In this document: piece after piece, positions 7,226 to 16,480 of the stretch | Numbering within the stretch: position 1 is the first letter of the stretch | How the letters are laid out: the number at the start of each line of letters is the position of its first letter | Source: Celeribacter marinus | GTDB lineage: Bacteria; Pseudomonadota; Alphaproteobacteria; Rhodobacterales; Rhodobacteraceae | Assembly: GCF_001308265.1 (NCBI RefSeq) | Contig: NZ_CP012023.1 | Coordinates: 2,308,932 to 2,372,931, forward strand | DNA: 64,000 nucleotides | Reading direction: 5' to 3' | The notes under the pieces: model-generated | Told to the model about the DNA's origin: nothing | The model's database searches: none | Seen by the model: the letters and a program-made list of their open reading frames with translations, nothing else | Made by a program: the position numbers and the translations under genes

Positions 7226-7753
7226 TCACGCTTTGGGGTGCAAGTCAAAATTTAGCTCAATGTGCGCTTGTTTTATAACTTGTGCCGAAGAGCCTTCGAC
7301 TGACAGCTCGATCAGGTCGATTTCATCGGCATTTGGGGCTTCTAGCACCGCAAATTGGCTGTCCAGCAAGGTGGGCGGCATGTAGTGGTCGGCGCGTGCG
7401 GCCATTCGTGCGTAGATCAAGTCGCGCTCGCCTGTTAGCAACACGAACCGGCATCCGCCCGTTTGGGTGCGCAACAAGTCGCGGTAGGCGCGTTTGAGGG
7501 CGGAACAGCTGATCACCGCCCCTCCTGATTCTTGGGCCATGTCCACCGCACTGGACGCCAATCGGGTCAGCCAAGGCCACCGCATCTCATCCGTGAGGGG
7601 GGTTCCTGCGGCCATGGCGGCCACGTTGTCAGCAGGATGATACTCATCGCCCTCAAGGAACGGATAGCCCGCCGTGTCGGCGAGCGCTTTGGCGACTGTG
7701 GATTTGCCACATCCCGAGACGCCAGCAACGATAATAATGTCGAGTGTTTTCAT
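7226..7753 (-). CDS. gntK: gluconokinase
   Basis: This enzyme phosphorylates D-gluconate to 6-phosphogluconate in the cytoplasm, feeding the Entner-Doudoroff and pentose phosphate routes. At 175 residues it has the normal size. The P-loop GVSGCGKS is at residues 11-18, followed by the family motifs EGDEYHP, SCSALKRAYRDLLR and HYMPPTLLDSQFAVLE. It follows the ABC permease gene by 13 bases on the same strand, but no functional link is obvious. It is the first core-like gene beyond the tRNA junction. Confidence 0.93.
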   Translation of the reverse strand: MKTLDIIIVAGVSGCGKSTVAKALADTAGYPFLEGDEYHPADNVAAMAAGTPLTDEMRWPWLTRLASSAVDMAQESGGAVISCSALKRAYRDLLRTQTGGCRFVLLTGERDLIYARMAARADHYMPPTLLDSQFAVLEAPNADEIDLIELSVEGSSAQVIKQAHIELNFDLHPKA

Positions 7754-7766
7754 AGTTTGTAAGTCT

Positions 7767-9473
7767 CTAGCTCAAATCGGAGGCGCTCTCGGAGCGGGCC
7801 ATGAGGATCACCGCGACAAGCCCGACAGCGACCACCAAAAGGGCTGCGGGTGAGGCTTGTTCGAGTTGTTCGAGCGATGCTTTTTCATGCACGCGCGTGG
7901 CGAGGGTGTTGTAGTTGAACGGGCGCAACAGCAATGTCGCAGGCAGTTCTTTGACGCAATCCACAAAGACCAACAAGAGAGCTGTACCGACAGAGCCACG
8001 AATGAGCGGCACGTAGACACGGCGCAATGTGCCCGACAAAGATTGACCGAGAGAGCGCGCCGCCATGGGAAGCGAGGGGGCCACACGCCCCATCGCGGCA
8101 TCTGCGGCCCCTTGGGCAATCGCAAAGAACCGCACAACATAGGCGAGGATGATGGCAAAGGACGATCCCGTGAGCAAAAGGCCGATATCCTTGCCGGTCA
8201 GACGCTCCCACGTATCCGCGATCAGGTGATCAAGCCCCGCCATGGGAATCAAAATCCCGATACCTAATACAGCGCCCGGAGCGGCGTACCCGAGTGTGGT
8301 GAAGGGCAAAAGAAGTTTGGGCAATTTTCGCCCCGTCAGGCGCACACCGTAGACCATGAACAACGCCGCACTCACGGTAATTCCGGCGGCCAGACCCGCT
8401 ACGGTGAGGGTATTTTTAAGGGCTTGGAGCAATCCGGGGGCGGCCCATTGTTCAGGCTCGCCCATCGCATGCACACCGATCACAGCAACGGGAAGCACGA
8501 ACCCGACGACGAACGGCACGGCACATGCGGCCAAGGCCAGCATACCGCGCGCGCCTGTCAGGCGGATCGGCGTGATCGGGCGCGGATGGCGCGCACCCGC
8601 GTGAAACCGCGCCTTGCCGCGTGATGTTTTTTCGAGTGCGACCAAGAGAAAGACGACGAGCAAAACGACTGAGGCAATTTGCGCCGCCCCGCCTGCATTT
8701 CCGCCCTCGAGCCATGTCGAAAAGATCCCCGTGGTTAGGGTCTGCACGGCAAAGTAGGACACGGTGCCGTAGTCAGAGACGGTTTCCATCATCACAATCG
8801 CCGTGCCTGCGGCGATAGCGGGGCGCGTCATCGGCAATCCCACGCGCCAGAACCGCGCAAATGGTCCCGCCCCAAGCGCGCGAGCCGTTTCATAAATCGA
8901 GCCGGATTGCTCGCGAAACGCCGAACGCGCCATCAAAAAGACATAGGGCGTCAACGCGGCGGCCAACACGATGATGGCCGAGCCAAGGGAACGGATTTCA
9001 GGAAAATAGTAGTCGCGCGAGGTCTGCCAGCCGAACACGCTGCGCATGGCCGTTTGCAGCGGCCCCGCATACTCAAAGAAATCGACCAAAGCATAGGCAC
9101 CAACATAGGCCGGAATGGCCAAAGGCAGGAGCAAAAGCCACTCCATCACACGGCTCAAAGGGAAGCGGTACATGGTCACAAGCCACGCCGCGCCTGTCCC
9201 GACACAGGCCGCCAAAAGGGCGACACCAAGCGTCAGAACCGCCGTTGTGCGCACGTAGCGCGGCAGCGTCGTCGACAACAAATGCGGCCAAATATTATCT
9301 GTGGGATGCAGTGCAATCCAGACAACAGCAATCAACGGCATCAAAACCACGGCGGCAATGACCACCGCGCCGACCGACCACGGCTCGGCCCAGCGCACGC
9401 GCCGCAACTTTGGGGAACGATTTGGAGCGGATTTAGGGGTCGCCCGCTGTAATTGAGTGATTTGGTCAGTCAT
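7767..9473 (-). CDS. iron(III)-type ABC transporter permease (FbpB-like)
   Basis: A 568-residue inner-membrane permease made of two fused six-helix halves. Each carries an ATPase-contact EAA loop, ETARALGAGPFARFWRVGLP in the first half and AARSLGQSLSGTLRRVYVP in the second. This double layout is typical of FbpB/SfuB ferric iron and related permeases. The ATG at 9473 was chosen because an in-frame ATG five codons earlier has no better ribosome site. Neither a binding protein nor an ATPase gene is adjacent. A matching FbpC-like ATPase lies 31 kb away at 40776-41861. Confidence 0.85.
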   Translation of the reverse strand: MTDQITQLQRATPKSAPNRSPKLRRVRWAEPWSVGAVVIAAVVLMPLIAVVWIALHPTDNIWPHLLSTTLPRYVRTTAVLTLGVALLAACVGTGAAWLVTMYRFPLSRVMEWLLLLPLAIPAYVGAYALVDFFEYAGPLQTAMRSVFGWQTSRDYYFPEIRSLGSAIIVLAAALTPYVFLMARSAFREQSGSIYETARALGAGPFARFWRVGLPMTRPAIAAGTAIVMMETVSDYGTVSYFAVQTLTTGIFSTWLEGGNAGGAAQIASVVLLVVFLLVALEKTSRGKARFHAGARHPRPITPIRLTGARGMLALAACAVPFVVGFVLPVAVIGVHAMGEPEQWAAPGLLQALKNTLTVAGLAAGITVSAALFMVYGVRLTGRKLPKLLLPFTTLGYAAPGAVLGIGILIPMAGLDHLIADTWERLTGKDIGLLLTGSSFAIILAYVVRFFAIAQGAADAAMGRVAPSLPMAARSLGQSLSGTLRRVYVPLIRGSVGTALLLVFVDCVKELPATLLLRPFNYNTLATRVHEKASLEQLEQASPAALLVVAVGLVAVILMARSESASDLS

Positions 9474-9588
9474 TTCGCCCCACCGCATACGCGAAACATG
9501 TTTCCCTGTCCACAAAAGCGCATATGATGGACAAATAAAGTCAGTATTTTTCGACGGTTGGTTCGGAAACCAAACAGGTACGCGGTCC

Positions 9589-10464
9589 ATGATCATTTCC
9601 ATACATATCGGCGCGCACGCCACCAACGGCCCTGCGCTTATGCGCGGACTGCTCAAGAACGCGGACGGTTTATCCAAGCACGGTGTATGTGTGCCCGACC
9701 CTGCTGTCGCCCAACCCCTCATCTTGGACGCAATGAAGGCGGGCAAGGCCACACCCGCGACGAAACAGGCACAGGGCGCGTTGATTGATCTCCTCACACA
9801 GGGCAAACCCTGTCAGCGCCTGGTGCTCAGCGATGAGAATATCATATGCCACGCGCAAGGTATTTTCACGGACTCAACGCTCTATGCCAAAGCTCGGTTT
9901 CGCCTTGCTTGGCTGCGAAATGTGTTTGCGGATCATCCGGTGGAGTTCGTGCTGGGCCTGCGCAATCCCGCCAGTTTTGTGCCCGCAGCGTTTGCCCAAG
10001 ATCATAGCAATCGCGGATATGCGGCCTTTATCGGCGATCTGGACCTTGACCACCTGCGATGGTCGCGCCTGATTGCCACCATTCGAGCCATCTGTCCCGA
10101 TGTCGCCCTAAAGGTTTACGCCTTTGAGGACACGCCCGTGATTTGGGGGCGGCTCATCCGCCGGATTGCTGATGTGAACGGGTCTGTGCCCTTGGCTGGC
10201 GCGCTCGACATGATTGCAACCTTGATGAAACCCGAAGGGATCACGCGGTTGCGGTCCTATCTGGAAACGCACAAGCCCAAGACCGAAATCCAGTTTCAAC
10301 GCATTTTGGGGGCGTTCCTCGAAAAATATGCCGACCCCGCACAGATGGAAGAGGAAATTGACCTGCCCGATTGGGATGACGCATTGATCGAGCGGTTAAC
10401 CACGACCTATGACGATGATCTGTATTTGATTGAAGGCCTTAAAGGCGTCGAGTTCATCGCTTAG
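9589..10464 (+). CDS. unknown 291-residue protein
   Basis: I do not recognise the function. The start (MIISIHIGAHATNGPALMRGLLKN) has the look of the opening strand and loop of a P-loop or sulfotransferase-like fold, and similar roseobacter proteins are annotated only as hypothetical. No signal peptide. The ATG at 9589 starts that strand directly. It is divergent from the permease gene, sharing a 115-base gap, and ends 6 bases from the convergent metallopeptidase-like gene. Confidence 0.6.
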   Translation: MIISIHIGAHATNGPALMRGLLKNADGLSKHGVCVPDPAVAQPLILDAMKAGKATPATKQAQGALIDLLTQGKPCQRLVLSDENIICHAQGIFTDSTLYAKARFRLAWLRNVFADHPVEFVLGLRNPASFVPAAFAQDHSNRGYAAFIGDLDLDHLRWSRLIATIRAICPDVALKVYAFEDTPVIWGRLIRRIADVNGSVPLAGALDMIATLMKPEGITRLRSYLETHKPKTEIQFQRILGAFLEKYADPAQMEEEIDLPDWDDALIERLTTTYDDDLYLIEGLKGVEFIA

Positions 10465-10470
10465 GCGCGG

Positions 10471-11157
10471 CTAATCGCCTGCTGTCACATAGGTGCCGAT
10501 CAATCCGTCAAGACCCGCCTCAGGGTGGGCGGCGAGCCACCGAGCCACACGACAGCCTGCGCGTCCATATGCCGAAAAGTCTTGGGCCGAATTTTCCCGC
10601 AGCCAGTCTTTGGCGGTGGTCGGCATCGGGCTTACGCCCGCATCACAGGTCTCGGGATTGAGGTCGAACCGGCTGTCTCGTGAGACATAGACAGAAATGC
10701 CCTCATCGACCCACGCGGGAAACCCCGCCTGAAGACGTGCACCGAGTTGTTTATGCAGTGTCGAATGTACAAATTCATGCGCAATGATGTCGATGTCGTG
10801 GCCGTGCGGCGACAAATAGAAAAGCAACGATCCGTAGGTCATCGCCAAAGGGTCGATATCGCCCATCATCTTATGACAGGTGTCGGTGTAGCAGACCAGA
10901 ATACGCGGACGGTGCACCGCGCCAAAGGCGGCCTCGACACGGGATTCAGCCACCTCGACGCGCCGCACCAACTCAGGGGCCACCATAGGATCGGCAGTTT
11001 CGGAATACACCCCGTCCGCGACTTTGACGAAGCCAAAGCAAGCAGGACAGGCGGCGGCAAGCGCGGGGGTAAACCCCAACGCGACCAGCCCAATACCCAA
11101 CCCCAAAAACAGCGCGATAAACGACAAGACCACGCGCCGTAAAACCCGCCGCGTCAT
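10471..11157 (-). CDS. membrane-anchored HExxH protein, possible zinc peptidase
   Basis: A 228-residue protein with an N-terminal membrane segment (residues 9-33) that leaves the rest outside the cytoplasm. It has HEFVH at residues 127-131, and 20 residues later PAWVDEGIS with E152, which fits the HExxH...E zinc-ligand set of gluzincin peptidases. Several cysteines (CPAC near residues 37-40; CYTDTC) could form disulfides. The ATG at 11157 is preferred because GAGGGACG lies just upstream; a GTG six codons earlier is the alternative. Substrate unknown. Convergent with the gene before it. Confidence 0.6.
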   Translation of the reverse strand: MTRRVLRRVVLSFIALFLGLGIGLVALGFTPALAAACPACFGFVKVADGVYSETADPMVAPELVRRVEVAESRVEAAFGAVHRPRILVCYTDTCHKMMGDIDPLAMTYGSLLFYLSPHGHDIDIIAHEFVHSTLHKQLGARLQAGFPAWVDEGISVYVSRDSRFDLNPETCDAGVSPMPTTAKDWLRENSAQDFSAYGRAGCRVARWLAAHPEAGLDGLIGTYVTAGD

Positions 11158-11191
11158 CTCGTCCCTCGCGCGCACTGATCCATATGCGGAC

Positions 11192-11461
11192 TTAGCTCAT
11201 GCCCAAAGCTTCTTTGTACATCTCCAAAACAGCCTCTTCTTCGGCGATCTCATCAGACGACTTTTTGCGTAGGGCAATAAGAGTGCGTAGGGCCTTGGTG
11301 TCGTAACCACGACCTTTTGCCTCGGCCATCACTTCCTTTTGTTGGTCCGCGATGTCCTTTTTCTCCATTTCGAGACGCTCATAGCGCTCGACGAAAGAAC
11401 GCAGTTCATCGGCAGTCACACGGTAGGTCGCGTCCGCGCCTGAAGTGGTATCGTCCATCAT
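11192..11461 (-). CDS. gapR: GapR family nucleoid-associated protein (DUF2312)
   Basis: An 89-residue protein of the DUF2312 family, whose Caulobacter member GapR binds overtwisted AT-rich DNA ahead of replication and transcription forks. The sequence shows the family signature, RVTADELRSFVERYERLEMEKKDI in the first long helix and AEAKGRGYDTKALRTLIALR in the second, ending in an acidic helix. A second ATG directly follows the first, so the start could be one codon later. It precedes the HExxH gene by 34 bases on the same strand. Confidence 0.88.
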   Translation of the reverse strand: MMDDTTSGADATYRVTADELRSFVERYERLEMEKKDIADQQKEVMAEAKGRGYDTKALRTLIALRKKSSDEIAEEEAVLEMYKEALGMS

Positions 11462-11648
11462 GCCAGAGACCCTTTTTATCTGGATTATATCAAGCCCGTT
11501 TCCTAGCGCGCGCCCGCGATCAAGGCAAGCCCCGCGCACCATGCCTGTGGCGTCACCAGCAAGGTGCGACCGGATGATTGCACCTGTGCGCACGAGCGGA
11601 TATGAGAGGCACACCTTTAGAGATCAAAGACACAAGGACGGACACAGC

Positions 11649-11864
11649 ATGGCTTGGATGATTTGGGTAGGCGCTTTGTTAACGCTCTTCGGCTTGGCCT
11701 TGTTGGTCTACTGTATCGTCACCGCACTCAAGGCGAAAAAGCTGGGCGGAACAGACGAAGAGGTTCTTGCGCGGCTGCAAAAAGTCGTGCCGCTGAACAT
11801 GCTTGCGCTGATGACATCTGCACTCGGTCTGGGTGCTGTGACCATCGGTATTATCCTCACTTAA
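11649..11864 (+). CDS. small two-helix membrane protein
   Basis: A 71-residue protein with two membrane helices (about residues 3-26 and 48-70) joined by a charged loop (KAKKLGGTDEEVLARLQKV). Small proteins of this kind next to gapR are seen in other rhodobacterales, but I do not know a function. It reads divergently from gapR with 187 bases between them. Confidence 0.55.
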   Translation: MAWMIWVGALLTLFGLALLVYCIVTALKAKKLGGTDEEVLARLQKVVPLNMLALMTSALGLGAVTIGIILT

Positions 11865-12010
11865 ACGCCCTCAGGTCGCGCATCACTACGCGTCAATACC
11901 GACCTCTTCGTGCCACGCTGTGCCGTGCACGCGAGGCTTTGCTACGCTCGGATACCAAATATCTGCGCCAATCGTTTCACATAGCGACACAATCATGGCG
12001 CATGCCCGTC

Positions 12011-12033
12011 ATTGTTCTCTCATGGTGAACAAT
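12011..12033. promoter_or_regulatory. perfect 7-base inverted repeat in a 315-base gap
   Basis: ATTGTTC (12011-12017), nine bases, then GAACAAT (12027-12033). It lies in the gene-free stretch 11865-12179, 147 bases before the next start. It could be a regulator site. It does not fit the alphaproteobacterial LexA direct repeat. Nothing else recognisable is seen in this gap. Confidence 0.35.
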
Positions 12034-12179
12034 GAGCCACATTCCGTGCAAATACGCTTTTTATTACCCATAGAACGCCTTAGTTCTTCCTTGGAGCATT
12101 AACCATTTTGCGCCAGATATGGGACAGCACGTCCAATCGGACGCGCATGTTTGACGCAGACAAAATGTGAAGAGTACAG

Positions 12180-13175
12180 ATGACTGGCGAAACCGCATAT
12201 ACTCCTTTGGTCTTAGCCGACCTTGACGATATCAGCGCGTTGCCTCGCAACGCATGGTGCGCGGCATTGGACGATACCGCAGAGGAGTTGGGCTATTTCG
12301 AAGAGCTTGGCCCAGATCACGCCTGTGCATTCATCGAGGGAAACGGCACATTGCTCGTGTCATTCGACACCTTCGCACACGCCACCCAAACCTCGCCAAA
12401 CGGCTACCCTGTCGGGTTCAATATCGCGCTGGCCAACGGATGGTCGCACCTGTCGCTGATTGCGCACTCAAACGCCGCAACCGCCCCGTGGTTTCGCGCA
12501 CAACCGATCTATGACGCCTTTGACCGATACGTTGAAAGCGGCTTTTTCGATGACTATGACCGCGTGGTGTTTTATGGCGCGGGACCGTGTGGATATGCGG
12601 CCTGTGCGTTTAGTGTGGCGGCTCCCGGGGCGCATGTGATCGCATTGGCCCCACAGGCCACGCTCGACAGCCGCCTTGCCTGCTGGGACGATCGCTACCC
12701 CTCAACAAAGCGCGCGGATTTCACCGCACGTTACGGATTTGCCCCGCACATGATCGAGGGCGCGCAGGCCGCGTGGATTTTATATGACCCGCACGAAACG
12801 GTCGACGCCATGCACGCGAGCTTGTTCAACGCCGCGCATGTCGTCAGGCGGCCCGTGCCCTACTTTGGTGCGAACCTCGAGGCGCGGCTGATAGAGATGG
12901 GCGGCCTTGAGCCCCTCTTGGCCCATGCGGCGAGCGGGACGTTGACCCCTGCCACACTCTCGCACCTGCTCAGAGCGCGCCAAACCAACAAGCACTACCT
13001 GCACAACCTGCTCACCGCGCTAGAGGCGCACGACAACCCCGCGCGCATTTTTGCGCTGTGCCAACATGTCTGTGCAATATTTCCAAAGGCCCGCCGGTTC
13101 AGACAGGCCCGCAAACGGGCGCGACTAATGCTTGCCGATCCACAATCCGCACCCTCACACCCCGGTACGGCCTAG
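12180..13175 (+). CDS. unknown protein with alpha/beta-hydrolase-like features
   Basis: A 331-residue cytosolic protein. The centre (DRVVFYGAGPCGYAACAFSV, then HVIALAP) resembles the nucleophile elbow and following strand of alpha/beta hydrolases, but the usual G-x-S-x-G serine position holds proline-cysteine, so activity is doubtful. Relatives in roseobacters are often labelled PAPS reductase, which I do not see support for: no Cys-rich or PP-loop motif is present. It ends 16 bases from the convergent ureG stop. Confidence 0.5.
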   Translation: MTGETAYTPLVLADLDDISALPRNAWCAALDDTAEELGYFEELGPDHACAFIEGNGTLLVSFDTFAHATQTSPNGYPVGFNIALANGWSHLSLIAHSNAATAPWFRAQPIYDAFDRYVESGFFDDYDRVVFYGAGPCGYAACAFSVAAPGAHVIALAPQATLDSRLACWDDRYPSTKRADFTARYGFAPHMIEGAQAAWILYDPHETVDAMHASLFNAAHVVRRPVPYFGANLEARLIEMGGLEPLLAHAASGTLTPATLSHLLRARQTNKHYLHNLLTALEAHDNPARIFALCQHVCAIFPKARRFRQARKRARLMLADPQSAPSHPGTA

Positions 13176-13191
13176 AGAAACGGCAGTGGCC

Positions 13192-13806
13192 TTATGCCAA
13201 CCCGCCCTCTTCCTCGACAAAGCGCACAACGACATCGACCCCCACCCCATCGCGCAAAGACGCCATGACATAGGGCAGCGCACCGCGTGCAAATCGCGTA
13301 TCATGCTCCAACAGGACGGGATCGACGCCAACATAGGGGGCCAGATCCACTTTATTCACGACCAACATATCCGAGCGCGTCACCCCCGGCCCGCGTTTGC
13401 GCGGAATGTCCTGACCTGCGGCCGTGTCGATCACATAGATGGTCAGATCGGCCAGTTCGGGCGAAAAGGTCGCGGCAAGGTTATCTCCGCCGCTTTCAAT
13501 CAAGATCACATCAAGGTCGGGAAAGCTCTCGGTCAAATCCGCAATCGCCGCCAGATTGATCGAGGCATCTTCGCGGATCGCCGTATGCGGGCACCCGCCC
13601 GTCTCTACCCCGCGAATACGCTCCATCGGCAAAATTTGTTGGCGCATCAACGCCTCGGCGTCCTCGCGCGTGTAAATATCGTTGGTAATGACCGCGACAG
13701 AATAGCGGTGCGACAGCGACTTCGCCAAAGCGCCGGTGAGCGTGGTTTTTCCCGCCCCGACGGGGCCGCCGATGCCGACCCGAAGAGGTCCATTTGGGGA
13801 TGCCAT
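13192..13806 (-). CDS. ureG: urease accessory GTPase UreG
   Basis: A 204-residue GTPase that helps deliver nickel to urease together with UreE, UreF and UreD. The P-loop is GGPVGAGKT (residues 13-21). The nickel-binding C72-P-H74 motif ([11 protein letters not shown]) and the NKVD guanine motif are present. The ATG at 13806 starts the family sequence; the open frame upstream is not conserved. It is the last gene of the ureEFG group, 52 bases after ureF. Confidence 0.96.
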   Translation of the reverse strand: MASPNGPLRVGIGGPVGAGKTTLTGALAKSLSHRYSVAVITNDIYTREDAEALMRQQILPMERIRGVETGGCPHTAIREDASINLAAIADLTESFPDLDVILIESGGDNLAATFSPELADLTIYVIDTAAGQDIPRKRGPGVTRSDMLVVNKVDLAPYVGVDPVLLEHDTRFARGALPYVMASLRDGVGVDVVVRFVEEEGGLA

Positions 13807-13858
13807 TTCTACGACTCCTACGTCTCTTGCGCCACATAGACAGTATGCGCGCGCCGTT

Positions 13859-14494
13859 TCAGGTTTTAAAAATACGAACGTCCATGTCCTCATGGCGCGC
13901 CGATGCCAAATCGGCCGCAAAGGCGCTTGTCGTCAAGGAGGACTGTGTGGCGTGCACCGCGCGCTCGGCCAGTGCGTCAATCAGCGGATGTAATCGCGCA
14001 AGGATCACTTGACCGTCCGTTTGCCCCAAGGGCACGAACCGCACCCCCGCGCTGACCAGATTGGACATATAACTCGACAGGTATAGCGCAATGACGGTTT
14101 TGGGCGCGAGGTCAAGCGTCCGCGCCGCCAAACCTACGGCCACAGGCAAGGCGCGTGCAGGATACTCAACGCCCGACATCTGACTTACGGTTTTGGCAAA
14201 CGCCGTCCCTTGTTGGACCGTTTCCTCCCACCGCTCGCGCGTCCCCGCCACGGCCTGCGCCAACTGGGCCATGTCATCCGCATCCGCACCTTGTAGGGTC
14301 ATCGACAAAAGCCACGCGTCCACTTTACCGCCGCCGATGGTCAGGGTCTGCTCCAACCACGCAAACACATCATCCGCACTGCGCACATGCCCGTCCGAAA
14401 TGGCCAATTCCAACCCGTGAGAATAGGCAAACGCCCCCACAGGAAACGCAGGCGAAAGCCACTGTGTGAGCGTTAAGAGAGACGCGTCAGTCAT
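13859..14494 (-). CDS. ureF: urease accessory protein UreF
   Basis: A 211-residue all-helical accessory protein that acts as the GTPase-regulating partner of UreG in nickel insertion. It has the N-terminal family motif [21 protein letters not shown] and a central [25 protein letters not shown]. The start at 14494 overlaps the ureE stop by 8 bases, which supports translational coupling. Confidence 0.95.
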   Translation of the reverse strand: MTDASLLTLTQWLSPAFPVGAFAYSHGLELAISDGHVRSADDVFAWLEQTLTIGGGKVDAWLLSMTLQGADADDMAQLAQAVAGTRERWEETVQQGTAFAKTVSQMSGVEYPARALPVAVGLAARTLDLAPKTVIALYLSSYMSNLVSAGVRFVPLGQTDGQVILARLHPLIDALAERAVHATQSSLTTSAFAADLASARHEDMDVRIFKT

Positions 14495-14987
14495 GGGAAT
14501 GATCGTGCGTGTGCGCATGGTCGTGCGCATGGTCATGCGGCGCGCCGTGGTCATGTCCCATCGTTCGGCCATGTCCGTATGCGCCGCCTTCAGGAGAAAA
14601 CGGGGCCACAATGTCCGACACGTCCGCACCAAGCTGTGCCAACATCGCTTTTAGGACGGGATCGCGTTGAATGATCAGCCGGTCAGATGCAATTTCGCAT
14701 GGGGTGTGCCGATTGCCGATATGCCACGCATAATTCAACAACGTGCGCCCCGACACCGAAAGCAACGCCTCATCAGCCGCCACAACGGCCACAACGCGTC
14801 CGTCCTCCAACAAGAACCCCTGCCCTGCCATGACCGATTGCGTATGGGGCAAATCGACGAAAAACACCTCGCCCGTAGCGCAGGTCAATTTTTTGCGGCG
14901 CAACAAGCGCTGATCATAGGTCAATGCGACGCTCAGGCCCGTATCCTGCGCCGCCGCAATCACTTCAAAACATTTCATTGCTGCCAT
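14487..14987 (-). CDS. ureE: urease accessory metallochaperone UreE
   Basis: A 166-residue nickel chaperone. The N-terminal peptide-binding domain carries LTYDQRLLRRKKLTCATGE. The C-terminal metal domain has NYAWHIGNRHTPCEI with the conserved interface histidine, and the tail from about residue 137 is packed with His and Asp (HDHGAPHDHAHDHAHTHDH), a nickel store. The ATG at 14987 gives MAAMKCFEV; an internal ATG three codons later is possible. It is the first gene of ureEFG, divergent from the unknown pair starting at 15062, so it needs its own promoter in the 74-base gap. Confidence 0.95.
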   Translation of the reverse strand: MAAMKCFEVIAAAQDTGLSVALTYDQRLLRRKKLTCATGEVFFVDLPHTQSVMAGQGFLLEDGRVVAVVAADEALLSVSGRTLLNYAWHIGNRHTPCEIASDRLIIQRDPVLKAMLAQLGADVSDIVAPFSPEGGAYGHGRTMGHDHGAPHDHAHDHAHTHDHSHD

Positions 14988-15061
14988 GACCGTTCTTTTC
15001 CGTTTTTGTTTTGGTTTTATTAACCGACTCTGTCGCACATTAGCGTTAAGGAGACTTAACC

Positions 15062-16060
15062 ATGACCGACACCTCTATCGACCCTCAGACTAACCTCGCC
15101 GCCCTTCGTGCCGTTGACGACCTCGCACACATCCGTGCCCAGATGGCCGACCTCAAAGTGCGCGAAGCCGAACTTTGCGATGAAATTCGCGCCTGCGCAA
15201 CCGAACGAGACACCGAACAGGTGTCAGGTGCCACAGTTGATGCGAAAATCGAAACCCGCCGCCCAAGGCGCATTGATATTTCAAAGCTCCCTGCTGAAAT
15301 TATAAGCGATCCTGAAATGTATCGCCGTGATCCCCTCATCCACGTGCTCATCTGGCCAAAACCGCGCGCGCAGCTGACAGAGTCCCTGCCAGAGGTGCAA
15401 TCACCGCTTATTCACGAACAGGCGGCAATTGGTGCTGACCAGACAGATATGAGCGCTCAAGACCAGATCACGGATGAGCCACATGACGATTTAACAAACA
15501 TCTTCACGACACCGGACGAAGCTCCGGCGCCCACGCCCGAATTTGCGTCTACGTCTACACCAATGCCTCTCGACGCGGAACCTGACACCAACGATGGGGC
15601 AACAGTGGAGGACCGTATTCCGCTTCTCTTGACCAAGGCCATTGCACGCATCACCGCACGCGCGCCGCTAACCATCACGCCTAACATCGAGGCACCCGAG
15701 CGCACGGTCAATACACCTACAGTGGACACCATAGAACGCCCAGCTCCACGCGACCTTAGACCCACCGCATTTGCCGCGTTGCAACCGATGGCGGGCCTGA
15801 ACGATGAACATGTCACCGCTATTTTAGCCGAGACCGACACGCCGCTGTCCAGTGCGCCGATGATGTCCGAACTCGACGAGGCAAAAGCACTCGAGGCCGA
15901 GGCAGACGCCCTTTTGGCACGGATCAATGCCGGTGAGGATATCGGCAATGTGCGCCTTTCAGGGCGCTCCACGCACTACAGCTTTGACGACAATGAGACC
16001 AACCGTTTTCAAGGCGCGGCCTTTGCCTCTCGCCGCAGTGCTAGCGGCGACGAGAGTTAA
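15062..16060 (+). CDS. unknown 332-residue protein inside the urease locus (paralogue 1)
   Basis: The first 110 residues are an ordered domain: a coiled coil (DDLAHIRAQMADLKVREAELCDEI) followed by RIDISKLPAEIISDPEMYRRD. The same layout recurs in the next gene. The middle is a long low-complexity Pro/Thr/Asp/Glu-rich linker, and the end has a second coil (ELDEAKALEAEADALLARI) and an aromatic-acidic tail. No signal peptide. AAGGAG lies 8 bases before the ATG. Function unknown. Confidence 0.6.
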   Translation: MTDTSIDPQTNLAALRAVDDLAHIRAQMADLKVREAELCDEIRACATERDTEQVSGATVDAKIETRRPRRIDISKLPAEIISDPEMYRRDPLIHVLIWPKPRAQLTESLPEVQSPLIHEQAAIGADQTDMSAQDQITDEPHDDLTNIFTTPDEAPAPTPEFASTSTPMPLDAEPDTNDGATVEDRIPLLLTKAIARITARAPLTITPNIEAPERTVNTPTVDTIERPAPRDLRPTAFAALQPMAGLNDEHVTAILAETDTPLSSAPMMSELDEAKALEAEADALLARINAGEDIGNVRLSGRSTHYSFDDNETNRFQGAAFASRRSASGDES

Positions 16061-16096
16061 CCCGTAGCCCCTGCGCGCATTAGAAAGGACACGCAA

Positions 16097-16480
16097 ATGG
16101 ACCTAAGCCATTCTCCCGTTGACGAGCTTGCGCAACTGCGGCGCAAAATCACTGAACTGCGTGTACGCGAAAGCATGTTGGAGGCCGCGTTCCTGCAAAC
16201 CCGTGAGACAGGCGTATTTCACGGCTACCGCGCGAATGTGCGCATTGTGCGCAGCCTACAAGATGTCTTTGACATCACGAAACTCCCCGCACAGATCGTG
16301 GATGACCCGCAATTTCAATCGACGCGGGTCATCACAAGCGTGCGTATTGAACCGCGCCTAGACGCGCCGCTAGATCTCGTGCGCACACCGCTTCAAGACG
16401 CGCCTGCCACCGCGCGCCACCAAGAGGCGATTGATCATCGCCACGATACAAAACGGCCGCTGATCAGCGCTAGAACATAA
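16097..16480 (+). CDS. unknown 127-residue protein inside the urease locus (paralogue 2)
   Basis: A short version of the preceding protein. The coil [21 protein letters not shown] and the motif [18 protein letters not shown] align with its first 110 residues, after which a short variable tail follows. It starts 36 bases after paralogue 1 with AAAGGA before the ATG, so the two are one operon produced by duplication. Its stop lies 11 bases inside the 3' end of ureC on the other strand, so transcripts of the two groups run into each other. Confidence 0.6.
   Translation: MDLSHSPVDELAQLRRKITELRVRESMLEAAFLQTRETGVFHGYRANVRIVRSLQDVFDITKLPAQIVDDPQFQSTRVITSVRIEPRLDAPLDLVRTPLQDAPATARHQEAIDHRHDTKRPLISART

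Noticed and set aside
12011..12033. LexA box
   Set aside because: The alphaproteobacterial LexA site is a direct GTTC repeat; this is an inverted repeat with nine bases between arms.
12180..13175. PAPS reductase, a label relatives carry
   Set aside because: No P-loop-type or catalytic cysteine motif of PAPS reductases is present.
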